DNA of 64,000 bases from Xylocopa sonorina (Eukaryota; Arthropoda; Insecta; Hymenoptera; Apidae): assembly GCF_050948175.1 (NCBI RefSeq), contig NC_135198.1:2617001-2681000 (forward strand). Reading direction: 5' to 3'. The notes under the pieces are model-generated. The model did not search any database and was not told the DNA's origin. It saw nothing but the letters and a program-made list of their open reading frames with translations. The position numbers were made by a program, and so were the translations under genes. Of this stretch, positions 12,208 through 25,800 are shown piece after piece (the first letter of the stretch is position 1; each line of letters begins with the position of its first letter).

Positions 12208-12431
12208 CCCTTTGCACTTCGAATTATTTTTCAATTTTGTTGCTATCAATCAACTTCCTGTTTTATTTAAAACTTAGCTCAGTGGACAGTTTCTCGACTG
12301 CTACTTGTAAACAATTCCGTTTACTAATTATATTAAATATAGCTGTGAAGCTTTGCTGTAACTTATATTTGTTTCTTTTTTTTTATTTACGGATGTCGAG
12401 TCACACTCGACAAAGGAGTACAAAGGGTTAA
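12204..12431. mobile_element. TTAA-flanked MITE, CCCTTTGCACTC family
   Basis: TTAA on both sides, with ends CCCTTTGCACTTC and GGAGTACAAAGGG. The interior carries the long pyrimidine run and the GATGTCGAGTCACACTCGAC signature next to the right end, in the opposite orientation to 1838-2013. 228 bp. Confidence 0.8.
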
Positions 12432-12467
12432 TACAAAATTGTGGTCTTTCATTCCACAGAATGGTTA

Positions 12468-12728
12468 CAGTGAACCCTCCTATAGCGCGATACTCTTCTA
12501 ACACGTTTTCATATAACGCGGAGCTAAAAGTGCAACAGCCATCCTATAACGTGGTCTTCGTTCAACAACATTCCATTAACTTAAGTGGCTTAAGAAGATT
12601 CTCTGTTGCATGTATTTATCTACGTGTTAAATTTTTACAGTTGAAATTAACGAAGAATTCCCTCCCATTTGATGAATTAACGTGGTTTAACGCGGTACGA
12701 ATTGATCACGTCATAGGAGGGTCGACTG
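12468..12728. mobile_element. pogo/Tigger-like MITE, TA target
   Basis: TA flanks on each side. Inverted ends CAGTGAACCCTCCTATA and TAGGAGGGTCGACTG resemble pogo/Tigger termini. The interior has repeated ATATAACGCG-type motifs near each end. The open frame at 12461-12751 on the plus strand runs straight through the element and is judged a chance frame. Confidence 0.75.
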
Positions 12729-14406
12729 TATACCTACCACATGTTCTTTAAATGACAGATTCTGAAGTCAGAAACTTGGAGGAAAATCTGAGGAAAATGG
12801 TACTGTCTCGAGTTTCATTTATCGTTATTAAATATCTGTAATAATCTACAGAATGCACGTATATCAACAGATTACTTACACAATTACATGTTCCCGCGAA
12901 TGAATTCACGTTTACCTTTCCTCGACTTTCTCGCGCACGCCATGATAGAGAAGGCAAGAGTAGATTGGATAAATCGATTTGAACGGTTTCCAAAAAGAAG
13001 AAATATTCCCGTACACCCGGGAGCGCACTATTTTCTCTGGCAATTTCTCTCGAATCGATTAAAAAGAGCGGAGGATCGATGGAACGGTGGTTATCGTCGG
13101 CGGAATGTTCAGTTTGAATACTAAAGAGAAATCTGTTGCGAACATGAGCGCAATAAAATTGCGGGGGAGGCTCTATCAGAGTTCAAACAGTGTGACTAGG
13201 AGAGTCGGACTGCGGAGATCCAATTAGGCAATTAGAATAACACGTCGTAGTCGTAAAAGCGGAGGAAAGGTGGGAAGAAAGGACTGGACCGATATAGAAA
13301 TTGTTGTACAAACGGTCGGAGCGTAAGTGGAAATCAAACAATGCGTCGGGGATGGCCCCGTGAATACGTCGATCGTTAGATAAATTTTATGGATGGGTGA
13401 TTAGGGGGACGCATATGGTCCAATTGTTAATTTTAAAATGCGGATAACCGGCGAAGGGGAAGGCACGAGCGCTTTGCGGCGCGGTCGGGAGAAATAAAAT
13501 CGCCTCTCTTGCGATACAGATTGGAGTTCATTAGGAGTTAACGAGGTAATTACGGCTCGTCGAAATGATAATGGGCTAATTAAAGTCCGAGGTAAGTAAA
13601 TCGTCGGGAGGATTGATTTGACTCGGGGATCCTTGGACGTCAAACGTCGACTGGCAAAGTTCAAGAAATCAACCGGCAATTATCCGCTTTAAATCGAACC
13701 GCTGGAATTACGTATAATTACACAACTAGCGAATACATTCAAACGATAGACTGAAACACAAATTGCATTTTTTCTCATTTATGGACGATCGTGTCGTTTT
13801 GAAAGAACTTTAGCGATACTTAATTAGTAAGCGATACTAAATCGCATCAAAAACAAAACACCATCAATGTTCATTCGTATGCAACCTCACAGTTTACAGA
13901 CATACTTATCAAAATAAGTATCCTACACAGATGTCTATCTTTTGTTATCTAGGATACAATTTCTAGTATAATTCGATTAGTTTTTAAATTTTTATTCTGC
14001 ATCGTTAAACGCAGAGCTTGTAAACATATTGAGCGTAACAACTACGCTAAAATGAATCTACTACGATCTTTTGTCAGGAAATATCTTACACGGGTCTTCG
14101 CTACTGTTAGAACCCTTTATCGTGAACGTCAGTAACGGTATATTAATTTCATCACCGAAAAATTCCTCACGATCTAAAGAAGAGGGGACAGAAAACAATG
14201 GAAGAGAAGAGGATACGTGTAAGTACATTCCTCTCGCTACAACACCCATTGTACTAATAGCCACTAACAACACTTCCGTTTCCCCTTTCTACTTCACGAT
14301 TACCGGCTATCTCACGATTGTTACCAGAAAAGATCGTATCGATAGCATTCTCACACGAGATTTCTAACAGCGTCAAGGGCAGCGAGTATCAAGCAAATTT
14401 AAAAAT

Positions 14407-14434
14407 AATCATAATAATAATAATAATAATAACC
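14407..14434. repeat. (TAA)n microsatellite
   Basis: About nine consecutive ATA/TAA triplets in non-coding DNA. Confidence 0.9.
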
Positions 14435-15116
14435 TTTTTTCCCCACTGTCCTTAGTTATTTGAATTCCGTCTAATTAGATACGATAAACTATGATATCAA
14501 ATTCTATTGAATTGACGTACACACGATTATATATTCTTTGATATGGAAATTTATAGATAATTGTTGAAAGTTGGCTTGTTACGACCAAAGATAGAAATGA
14601 TTTCATTAAATGTGCTACTCTTAATTTGCAAACTGTTTTGCTAATTACACGGTAGCCAGATTAGGAACTGATTTTATGAAAATGACACGGGGATAGCATG
14701 CAGGAAATGAAAGGAACACGGATATCACGGTGAGCAGATGGTATCTGATTGTAAAAACGTGATGCCGTACTTTGAGTATGGTTTCTTGCGAATCAAGAAT
14801 GCCAATCGGTTTTTGTAATTCCTCGCATGTGTTTCGTGTGGTTCTCTTGAAAAATAATTAAGCTATCTAATCAGATGCTTTCTTGTGGGTAAATTCTTGC
14901 CTTTACTGTAAGTAAATGTTTAAAAAGATGATAGAAAACCATTAGAAATCATTTACCAGTCATTTAAACACCTAAACGTATATAAAATCACTTAGGAATT
15001 AATGTCTCACGCAGATATTATTTCAAATGCGAATGAAGCGAAGAACAAACTTAAAACGCACCTTTCGGAAATTGTTTTCATCGAAATTACGGAAATGTGA
15101 AAGAAATTAGCTTCTA

Positions 15117-15377
15117 TTAATCCTTTGCACTTTTTTATCGAGTGTGATCTGACTGATCAGTAAATAAAAAAACGAAACAAAAATAAGTTCCATAAATATA
15201 AGTTACAACAAAGGTTTGAAAGCTACATTTAATTTTGTGATCCAAACAAAATTGTTTACAAGTAGCAATCGAGAAACTGTCCTTTGAACTAAATTTCAAT
15301 TGAAAAATTTAAAACGCTTTAGACAGAAAGTTGTCAACGATAAAATAAAAAAATAATTCCGAGTGCAAAGTGATTGA
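15117..15377. mobile_element. TTAA-type MITE, CCCTTTGCACTC family (degenerate)
   Basis: Left TTAA-TCCTTTGCACT with the TCGAGTGTGATCTGACTGAT signature, right GAGTGCAAAGTGA-TTGA. The right target has one mismatch, showing age. The interior is the shared A-rich body. Confidence 0.7.
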
Positions 15378-16922
15378 ATTCCATTTAATCGCAGATGCAG
15401 CGAGCAGTTCGGTCCCAGCGTACGATTGTTCCAAACGATAGAAAGAAAAAGGCGTTGGAAAGGCGTCCTCGTGGTCTTCAATTCGGGAATAGTGGTTCCC
15501 TCGAGGGGCGAATGAAATTAGAAATTTTACTACTTCCTGCTCTTAAGCTACGTCCAAGTAACTCGTTCATGGCTATTAAGAACGCGACGATGAACGTGAA
15601 TTACATTTAAGCAGAATTGCTGCTTGTTTTCGCGCCAACAACGGGAGGACGAAGTAATTTGCCACGTGGATACGAAAGGACAGCTGAAAAATGTCAAGCG
15701 ACGCTAGAACTACCCTGATCATTTATTCATAACCGTCCGTTTCTAGCGAACAACTCGGAATTAACCTAAAAGACGAGACGTATTTATGCAAATTGTGACT
15801 GAAAATAATAATCGTACAGTCCAAACTGTACGATGTCCAAGTTAAAATCTAGTACAGTCTTAGAGATCGTTATGACAAAGTATACTTTGACACGACTCTG
15901 TCGCGAGGATAATTTTATCTCGTTGATATTTTATTGATACGAATTGGTATTTTCAATTGTAGATCGAAGTTCGTGAACTACGAATGCTTTCTCCGTCGCT
16001 GTGTTTGGATAACGATAGAGAGGCGAGAGGGCTGTATTTGTCAGCATTCATTGCAGATTGATGTGTCCTACACAATGGGACACGGTACAGAATTTATTAA
16101 AGGAGAGAAAAATAGAAATGTTATATAATATTATATCGATTGATACCTTTGTTGTTATATAACACAGGTTGTGTACGTCCACTGTCGGTAAAGATCAAGG
16201 AAAGTTCAAAGTGTAAAGGAGCTTAAACATCGAACCTTTATTTCTCTTTTTCGTATGTAACTAAAATCTTTGATCGAAATGTATTTCCCACGTCCCGAAT
16301 ATTTTTGAAACTATACCAAGAAGAATTGCAATACGAACCGGGAAAAATGAGTAAAAATTTCACAGGTTTTACAGGTACGCGCAATATTTTCGTAAAAAAA
16401 AGGACGAGTATTTGGAAACCGAATAACAGAGTAACGAAACTGCCTGACGAATGGCAGAATATGATGGAAAAGTCAAAAAGTAGGATTTATGTAGAAGCTG
16501 CCATTTAGATTTCCATTAAAAAGGAATACACGAGAAGACTTTTCGGCCAGCCCAATAATTCGAACCAGTACTGGAGGGCAGCGTTTCCTTTTTCAACAAT
16601 CGTGGACGCGTTGTCAGCGATGCAGAAATCCTGAAAAAAAAAGAAGTCGATCCCCAGCTAACGGTCCCTCCTATAAGTCGCGTACGTCCTGATGCATCGG
16701 GTTAACAATCGAACGACCACGTCTGCTCTTTGTTGATCCTCCGTAGGGGGAACATGGATTCCGGTTTAGCGAAGAGCAACGAGGCAAAGAGTTCGAGGGC
16801 TAAACTGACCGAATACCAATTAAAGTGTTCCTCTGGCTTCTCTATCGATGCTCCATTATTTTCCGTTTCCATGGCGGTATATTTACATTCGTTCAATAAA
16901 AAACGATCTACCTGTTTATGTA

Positions 16923-17166
16923 CAGCGATCCTCTTATAACACGTTTTCCATATAACGTGGAACTAAAATTACGACAGTGCTAACTTTTATATGTATTTAT
17001 ATGTACTACACTATATCTTGCTTTTTGTATTTGTCAACATTTATTTTACAATCGTATGCATCATAATTTGTTGCTCTGATTTGTATTTTACTTAGTTTTG
17101 AGTCTCTTATAACGTGGTTTCCATATAACGCGGTACGAATTAATCGCGTTATAGAAGGGTAGACTG
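16923..17166. mobile_element. pogo/Tigger-like MITE, TA target
   Basis: Ends CAGCGATCCTCTTATAACACG and its approximate complement CGCGTTATAGAAGGGTAGACTG, with TA on each side. The internal CATATAACGTGGAACTAAAA segment also matches the fragment at 48700-48751. Confidence 0.75.
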
Positions 17167-17489
17167 TACTTCCTCTGAGAATTCACCGTACTTTGGTATT
17201 TGTTAATATTTCGCTCGGTCGGCGATGAACCCTACTGCGAACTATGGACCGTGGAATTAATGAATCGGTGGGAGAAAAACAACGGCGAAGAAACGCAAAC
17301 TGCGCAAAAGAGAGAGGGACTATTCATTTTTCATGGTAATCCTTGCAAATTTAATATCCCGCGATAATATCCTTCGTAAGGTTGGAAATTTCCTGTGTGA
17401 GATACATTAACTTTATTTTAGTATGTGCTGCGATTGTTATTGGCGGTTTAGGTTGCTGTTGTATTTACAAATGCAGTTAACAATGTTGT

Positions 17490-17718
17490 TTAATTCTTTG
17501 ACTGCTGTTGACGCACTTAGAAAACCTGTGCTTGTGATAATGTAGGCACTTGGAGAACTTATGTTTGACACTGTAGGCGCTTAAAGGCGCTTAGAAAAAT
17601 TGCAATGCAACAATATAGGATACAAAGAAATGACTAATATTGTTTCAGTGTTTTGATGAATTTCTACCATATGGTACGACAGATACGTTTCAAAGTTTGC
17701 CGTAGTCAAAGGGTTAAC
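17490..17718. mobile_element. TTAA-flanked MITE, CCCTTTGACTAC family with short minisatellite
   Basis: TTAA-TTCTTTGACTGCTGTTG at left and GCCGTAGTCAAAGGG-TTAA at right. Holds only about three minisatellite units, then the unique tail (AATGCAACAATATAGGATAC) shared with 56599-57208 and, inverted, with 37563-37780. Confidence 0.8.
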
Positions 17719-18020
17719 ACGTTCGCGAACAGTAAAATTTTCAATGGACTGCAAAAATAGTCGACGATTTCATAATTGGTCATTACTTTAAAATGCATAA
17801 TAATTATAAAAAATTAAAATTATATAAAATGAAATGAATAATAATTGACTTTAAAATTTGAATACTACCGCACTCACGTAATTTTGTATCACAATGGAAA
17901 TGAATGCTGTAGCATTCACATCTGCGAATATGTTAAATATCGATTGTATTAAAATGCTACGCATATCGATATCGAAATGTTACTGGCGATATTAAGATAT
18001 TGTATTATATTGGCAGTCAA

Positions 18021-18196
18021 TTAACCCTTTGCACTCCATTTAAAATTTGCCTTCAAACTCGAGGGCTTCTCATTGGAGATAATGCAAATACGAGGACAAA
18101 AACAAATCGTAATAACTTCATTTGTTCTGCTAACAAATTACAAATGTTATGTAAACAATAATGCTATTACTTTATCTTTTAAGTGCAAAGGGTTAA
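18021..18196. mobile_element. TTAA-flanked MITE, CCCTTTGCACTC family, short subfamily
   Basis: Perfect TTAA on each side; ends CCCTTTGCACTCC and AAGTGCAAAGGG. 176 bp. The interior (CTAACAAATTACAAATGTTA) resembles the ends of the 40399-40988 and 32965 elements in reverse. Confidence 0.8.
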
Positions 18197-21100
18197 ATAA
18201 TAAAGATATAATAAACAGTCTTTCACAATTTCTAAAAAAGATACACTCTTCAGAGACAAGCCGCTTTTAATACCCTACTATTAATTCGTTCGCAGAATCA
18301 AATAATTGAGTGCACGATTTATTTCAATAATAGTGTATCAGCAGAGCGTAATGTCGTACAATGAAGCCAATGTAATATAAATAGTATAATAGTTAGTAAT
18401 AATTCTACGAAGTGCCTGTAATTTCAAATAAATAAATTCAATTTTTCATTCTACTTCAATTACTTCTATTTATCACATATATATACATGGTAGCGATATT
18501 GCCAACACATCGATAACTGTGAATAAATTACCGATAATTTACCAACAATCGTTTGCAGTGCGTGCAGTATCGCTACTCACCAATTTGCATAGAGAAGTTA
18601 TCAATAAAGATATAAATAATGTAAAAAATATAAGTTACATTTGAAACGCGAAATAATGTTACTTTCATTATCAGTTTAAGTGATACATCGGTCGCTATAT
18701 TAATAGTATCATCTTCGCCGGAAGAGGTGAACGAATATGATCGCGCTAATAGGAAATTGGATGCGAAAATTGAAATTGTTATACAAATTGAACACTTCGA
18801 TGGATGATGCTCCAATCACGGAAACGGTCACAATACATCCTTTGAAACGTAGCCCTTATCAGAGTTTCGTACCGTGATGATAAGCCGCAATCTACTTCCT
18901 TTCCCGCCGTGGAACTACGGTTCTTTGACACTGGCGAACGCCTTCTTCCTGTCGTCGAATACTTCCAACTTGCTCGACAAGAGCGCCCAATAAATTCGAA
19001 CAAGGTATTGAGAGAACGTAGTCGCGCACGACGAACACGTCTAGCATCGATTTATTCAGCAACTAATTAGATCGTAGAGTAACGTACCTCCCATCTTTTT
19101 CTTTTTAAGTGAAACTCGTTTCGTGGGTTATAACAGCGAGCCATCAATCATAAAGTGAAACCAAGGTTGCGCGATAGAATATGCGCGCAAACGAGCAAGC
19201 CTTTTGCGACAAAAATAATATCAATCTATCCGAGAATTTACGATGATTTCAAGTTCTCGAAATATTCATTTCTTTCGAAAAAAAGAATACAGAAATTCAT
19301 CGCAAAATTATCAAAGGAGGAAAAGAAAATTGACTCGTGAAGAGCGGATGCAAAGAAGGCTACAAATATCACGTGAACTTCCTTCTTCTTTAAAAATATA
19401 AAATTCTCGTTTATTAATTAATTTCAGGGGTAAATTAAAACAAGTGGAAACTCTAAGTGGTACAAATTTGCACCTCCACTTTCTCTCTCTCAAAAAAAAA
19501 AAAAAAATGCAACTTAGAGGCTATAAATTTAATATCTTGTTTTTAGATCTTGTTTTATTATTTTATGGAGGGTTTCTTGAACCTTTTCGACAATTTCCAC
19601 AAGCTTTAAGCTAAGATATTTTAAGATTTCAGGACCCTTTGGTATCCAAAGTCCTACGCGGCCGTTTAATCCATTCGTGATTAATTGTTACTTTTGGTAC
19701 ACGCTAACCTCTTAAATTTAATCAGTGGTAACTCCTAACGACAAAAAATGTCAGAAGCTGGTAAGAAAATGTCCATGAACGATCTACTTATGGTTATGCA
19801 ACCTTCCATGCACGGAGGTTTACCTCGCAAGGACGCACGTGCGTCCGTTCACTGCCGCTCGAATACCATCGAGAACAAGTCAACCGTTTGAGTTAAGATA
19901 ATGTTCATCGTGTTTTCCGAGAAAGAGAATGGAGAATTCGCTTTTGTCTGACGTGAAAACAACCATTTTTGCCATATGTTACATATGCATACACTTACGA
20001 CTCTACTTTCCACCATTTGAAAGTTCTACCAAGGAAAGGTTAACGATTAGCGAAGATAAAAATTTACTTTTGTCGATCTCGATCTCTGAACTATTCCAAC
20101 GACGACATTAATAATCGTTCTCGCGATAAAAAGCGTTGAAAACAGTCATCACGGCACAATTGGCTGTTTCGATATCAGATGCGTTTACCGTAATAGCCTT
20201 ATAGATTACCTGCATTTCCAATGTATCACTGGTGACACGGAATCATTTGTAAATATCTTGATAAAACAACGATTCCGTTTACAAATCAATACCACAGATT
20301 TTACCTGGTTAAATATTCATTCTACAACTTTGGCGAGAGATTCATAAAACGATTAACTTAATGGCGATTAGATTTGCTCGGCAATTGACATTCGTAATAC
20401 GAAACAGAGACGTGTATTATTTTCCAAGGTCTTTCGATCAAGAAATTCTTCGAGAAACGAAGCATCGAAAAGTGTTTGACTAATAACAAAACAAAAGGGA
20501 GTTCCCGCGAAAGCAAAGATGTTTACATCCGCCGAGCAAACAATCGATCTCTGGCTTGTTACCGACCGAGGCGTGTGTCGTTTGGAGGCAAGCGTCCCCT
20601 GTTCGAAACTTAACCTGTCGCCTTTCTCGCAGTTTACACTTGATTTCTCAATTCACCACGTTTCACCACCGGCTCAGAATCGCCTTACAAGTCGCCCACG
20701 AACGTGCTGTCGGCCACGTAACCAGTTCTCGCAACGCCAGCCGAGATTTTCTTTCTCCGACCTCTCCACATGTCGTTCGTCTTTTTCCCAACCGGGTGAC
20801 TGTCTCCTCTTTCCACGTTCTACGTAGGCACCCTCGGTTTCACTCGCGCACCAAGACACCAACGGACGTCGCGTTCCGCTTCGAACGAACGTATTTTCGC
20901 ACCGGGATAAGGCGTCACATTTTTCGCGAACGTTTTGCGGCACGAGTTTCCTGCGCGAGCAGTACGCTGCTGGCCGGAGAGCAGCGACAACGATGCGGCA
21001 TTGCCGGCGGGTACACATGGAACGCGACCCCTCGCCGTGCGCCCAGCGAACAGCTGCCGTCTACCCCCACCATGCGGACGCCCCCATCGTTCCGCGCGAA

Positions 21101-21240
21101 CATTTTGACCGTACCCTTCCAGGCTGACTCTTTATCAATGAAACGTTTTCAACTTTCGCTCGCCAGATCAATTATTTATTTGGGATTTTATTCGTCATTG
21201 TATTTCAATTTTTTAATGCTTACGTATAATATGAGTTGAA

Positions 21241-21563
21241 TACATATAGTGTATATAGTGTAAATATATATATAGGAAATTTATTAATTAATGACAATTA
21301 CAAGATTATTAGATGGTTCTTTTAAATTGAGATATTACTTGAAAGACTGCTAATGAACAACTAACTGATCGTTTTGAAACATTCACACGAAAAACTCATT
21401 TGCTCCACACATTCGCTCTCGCTCGCATTCTAGACTATTCCACGCACTTAACATTTGAAACTTGAATTATTGATTAATTTTTAAATTAAGATAATTTCAT
21501 TATCCTACATATATATAATATCTAAACATTTTATATTATATTTATATTTATAAATGCTTATAC

Positions 21564-21628
<65 letters not shown>

Positions 21629-21640
21629 TTTATAGATGTT
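21241..21640. repeat. Dispersed repeat of unknown class, with (AT)n microsatellite at 21567-21624
   Basis: The segment around 21360-21455 (ACATTCACACGAAAAACTCA, CATTCGCTCTCGCTCGCATT, CTAGACTATTCCACGCAC) is an inverted, diverged copy of 37261-37370, and both are surrounded by very AT-rich sequence. Within it lies an uninterrupted (AT) run of nearly 60 bp. Ends and class were not resolved. Confidence 0.6.
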
Positions 21641-22444
21641 TATATAAGAAGTACTATCAATGTAATATCAGGGTAGGAAATTGTTATTGCAAGCTACTCT
21701 TCTACTAAAAATAATTAATAGGAACGAAAAAGAATTTTGAATAAGATTTAAAAATTGTGAACTCTAGTATAACAAAATTCTTGTTGGAATTTACATTAAT
21801 ACTTTATCGAAATATAAATAGTTCATTTATTTTCCATGTTACGGGATTATCAAAAGGTTTAGAATAGAATTTCTGTTTATGTCTTTTAGAATATTTCATG
21901 AATATATATAACTGATAAGAATTGTTGAAACTAAAATATAAATTCTTACCTTATTTACGCATTAAGATATTATGGTAATTTAAAGGCACAATTTTTGTTA
22001 TTTTTGTTATTTTCAAACTATTTACAAATGAACAGTATACATAATTTCTTGAATTAATAATATTCAGAATTAAGATTGGAACTGCGATTAGCTGCTCTTT
22101 TACTTAATAAGTGCCTAACACAATGGTAAACGTTTGGGAAAACCATGTAACAAGTAGAGCCTGTAATATCCTCTATGTTAATATTTGAACAAAGCGTTTC
22201 CCACCGTTTGTTATTCACAGATTTTGTCTTGTTCTTGTCCTATGAGCTTGAATAACTCCGACACTTTTGCGTTATGATATTTATTACATCCGCAAATTCA
22301 TTGTCCACATTATACTGTTTGTTAAAAAATATATTTGCATTTTAATAAAAGGAATTCAATTTTTAATGAGGGAATATAATAAAAGTATATATGGATAAAA
22401 ATTTGGTATGTACATCAATATTGTTAAATTACTCGCAAAAGCGG

Positions 22445-22523
22445 ATGAGTCTCTTTAGCGGGAACCAGTACAAGAATGCAGATACCACTTCCGGTGAGCC
22501 AGTGGAAAATAAGAGTCAGAAAG
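22445..22523 (+). CDS. Candidate first coding exon of a plus-strand gene nested in the 42-kb intron
   Basis: An ATG opens 26 codons (MSLFSGNQYKNADTTSGEP, then VENKSQK) that run into a strong donor, AAAG|GTATGT, in phase 1. The balanced polar composition and the immediate good donor are unlike the surrounding AT-rich intron. Two continuations are compatible in phase: the nearby acceptor at 22673 (see 22674-22867) and the microexon at 35678-35709. No promoter element was identified and no homolog is recognised. Confidence 0.35.
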
Positions 22524-22673
22524 GTATGTTATCGTCACTGCTGCATTTTATATAGACTCTTAGTATGTGAGCAGGTATATGAAAGTACAAAGTCAGGTAC
22601 GAAAAGGGCACGTTTCCGGTGGACACGTGACACAACTAACCATTGATATGCGTACGTTTCTGAGATTCTTCAG

Positions 22674-22867
22674 GAAGCCACTCTTGCATGTTAATAGTTA
22701 CCCTTTATATTCGCGTAAAGATCAGACGAAATTCCAATAGTGGTTTTCAAAGAAAAATGCAAATGCAAATAAATTCACCATGCACATATACTACCTTTGC
22801 ACGTATACAAATCCACCAATTAATTATACTTTATAAGAACTATGCGTGGAAAAAAATTACTGATTAA
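22674..22867 (+). CDS. Candidate terminal exon: short AT-rich open frame in phase with 22445-22523
   Basis: A fair acceptor (tttctgagattcttcag) is followed by two bases that complete Gly after the first exon, and then by 63 open codons to TAA at 22865-22867. In this AT-rich composition an open run this long is unusual by chance. The product is basic and hydrophobic-mixed, ending NYAWKKITD. Joined to 22445-22523 it would be a protein of about 90 residues with no recognised family. Alternatively it is a chance open frame in an intron. Confidence 0.22.
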
Positions 22868-25800
22868 ACGTTTGTTTAAAGCAATGCAAATACAGTTCTC
22901 TTTATCTCGAAATATTTAATATTTCGCACGTTTAATCGTGCTTTAAAATATTATGAAATGCAAATTTATTTATTTTATATTTATGATCGATGAGAAATAC
23001 ACTCGTTTATAATCGAGACTACTTTTAATTTTAAATGAAGATAATCGTAGTATACTGTAATTAATTTGTGATTAAAATTGCAAAGAGTATTAGCTCGCTC
23101 AATGATTAATTTAACTTAGCAGAATTCTATAAGGGTGAATACATTTCAAAATGAAATTACGAGCGAAAAGCAAAGGGTTGGGGAAAGTATTTAAACGTTA
23201 GGTGAAACTCAACGAGAAAAAGCGTCTATTGTTAAATGAGAATATAATTTCCACTCCTTCGGATACAGTATGAACAATGCACGGTTTTGTTCGCACGAAA
23301 GAGAATGCGTCGCTGTGAATGAATCTTCATGCTGATTGCGATCGAAAATGAAACTCCTGTTCGCGATGCATTCGCTGCAAGCTCTAGTTCCTAAATTTAT
23401 AAAAAAAATATTATTTTTTGTTCACTTTCACACCCCATCATCTTTGATGGAAAAACTCGTACAGTATCCTTTTACTATTAATAAATAGACCTTGCAGCTA
23501 TTAATTTCTACGTTTATTTTTTAATTTAGAAAATTTTGTTACTATTTGTGCCGCCCCTTTAAGCGAAAAATGTGAATCGCATCAAGAAAATTTCGAGTAT
23601 AGATTCAATTTATTATACTCTACGCATCTAATTTTTTATTTGTTTCATTTCATTCCAATCGCATTTAGAATACATTAAGGGACACTTTTGAGTTGCAAGC
23701 AATCTCATTTTACAAATTAAATTATTTTCTCAATCAGGACTATTCAATTTCCAAAAAAGTATTGAACGTGACTTGAATTCAATTGAACATCACATCCACG
23801 TTCGACTCTAATTTAAAATTACAGCCACTGTAATTAAACAACAGTAATTTATTTGATTATGATTTTAAAAAATTTTCAGCCGCTGTTCAAGATAAAATAA
23901 GTAGTTTGGTAGACTGTGAAGCGTCTCGGAAATAAGCCTCGATTAAGACTAAACGGAACGACACAATAGGTCGGGCAAAATGTCTGCTCTTTCAAGTTCC
24001 TCATTAGGAAGACGAACCGTGGCGCAGCTACGTCGACTTGTAATTAGTCGACCTAAATGCGCGCGTAAGCCAGCCCAGGCATTCCCGATTTCCCGGCTAA
24101 ATTATCTTCGCGGTTCGCCCATCGCGATTCAAACGGCGAGGGGATGACGACGAAGGGGTGGATCGAAAAACGACGAAAACTGAACGACACCGGTGAATCG
24201 AAAGATTTAATGAACTCGTATCGATGAAAGCAGGCCTGCGCCACGGGATGAACACTTTTCGACGCTGGAAAATTGAGAAAGGAAAAGCGCGCAATGACCA
24301 ATGAAACCGCGAACTGACGCTTCATCAGTATTTTCTTTGATATTGTAATAAAAAGTTTTGCGGCTTTTTAAACTTGCTCGTGATACGGCAGCGTGTAATT
24401 GGCCATTATTTTTGCATTTTCTAATGTGATGTAACGCAAACGAAATTGGATTAAAATATTCGTTATAACCGTATCTACGGATAAAATACAACGAAATATG
24501 ACCACGTTCAATTCATAGAATACGTATTCCAGAAGAGTACCAAACCACGTGGTTTTACGTGAACGCAAGATTCGTCGATAAAATAGGTTACGTCTGAGAG
24601 AGGAAATCTGTCGAAACATTTTATTCATCTAAGAAAACTTGTGTTTCTCATGCTTACAAAGGGTACGAAATTTGAAAATGTTAAGAAATTCAGAAGGTAC
24701 TTCTGTACATATAATATACGTTTCCAATTCTCTTTACGATACGAATAAAACGCGATAAGTCAAAATGCCCTGTGGAAACGCGAACGTCGGTCCACTTAAT
24801 TGCCTGTGCACCCATTCGTGACAATTTGGTAAACTAATGGGCTGGTTTAATTAATTCGCGTAATTGGAAATGACCGCAACAGAAACACGGTTTACATCGT
24901 GCAACCGCGTCGTTGATCGTCATCAACTTTCGATCAGCGAAAAATTAATGGACACTTTTGCAACAAATACGTGTCGCAAGGCGCGAGAAAGAGATTGGAG
25001 GAAATTTTCACGCGGCTGGCAATCACGATCCCCCGTTCGAGGAACTTGATTAATATTTTTTTCGCCCAACCTATCCGCGTTGGATCTCATTTAAGTCTGA
25101 ATGGAAATACAGCGTCGGAACTTCAATTGTCGAGAGAGATTTTCCAAAGACTACGGAAATTGAAAAGGGAATAGGGTACAGACCATTCATTGCAAATTAA
25201 ATTGCGTTCTGTAATAAACATTTTGCACGTCTAAGAAAAACTGACACTGTAAATTATAGAATACAATTATTTATAAAACAGTTGGAATTTTTCCTACATT
25301 TCTATGAAATGTATGGAACACTTTAATTTTACTTAAAAGAACACGAGGAACATGGAAAGATCCAAAGCAAAATATTTTTAAATTGCTAATTGTAAAAACT
25401 TACATGTTACAAATATATGTATACAAATATATATGTATTTTGTATATATACAAAATGATCGTTGAATTTTTAACATTCAAGGTGCATAAAAGCATTTATT
25501 ACTATTATTACTATCTCTACCTCATTGTTAATAAAATACAAAATAAATGCCAGACACAATTCATTCCCCCAAGGAAATGGATTTTTTAAAAGTCAATGAA
25601 ACATTACATTTCACTAATTAAAGATTAAAGATTAATTAAAACGGTGAATCTATAATTTTTGCCAACTTCGAAAATATATACCTTAAATTAGTAAAAACGT
25701 GAGTTATCATCGTTGAACGTAGCTCGAGCTTGACTGATATCGCCAATAAACGATTCGATAGCGTCCACCGAAAAATACGGCAGTCGTTGATTCGTTCGGC

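Larger units (their letters stand above)
8456..22444. other. First part of the 42-kb intron
   Basis: Holds the mobile elements and microsatellites listed separately. CpG-richer patches at 13060-13700 and 20520-21130 have open frames on both strands but no protein-like signal. The remaining stretches (10656-11914, 12732-15116, 15378-16922, 18197-21240) show nothing that I recognise. Confidence 0.45.

Noticed and set aside
20519..21239. Plus-strand frames of 102 and 227 codons
   Set aside because: GC-rich patch with open frames in several phases and on the opposite strand; no protein family resemblance and no splice logic. It could still be an unrecognised exon.
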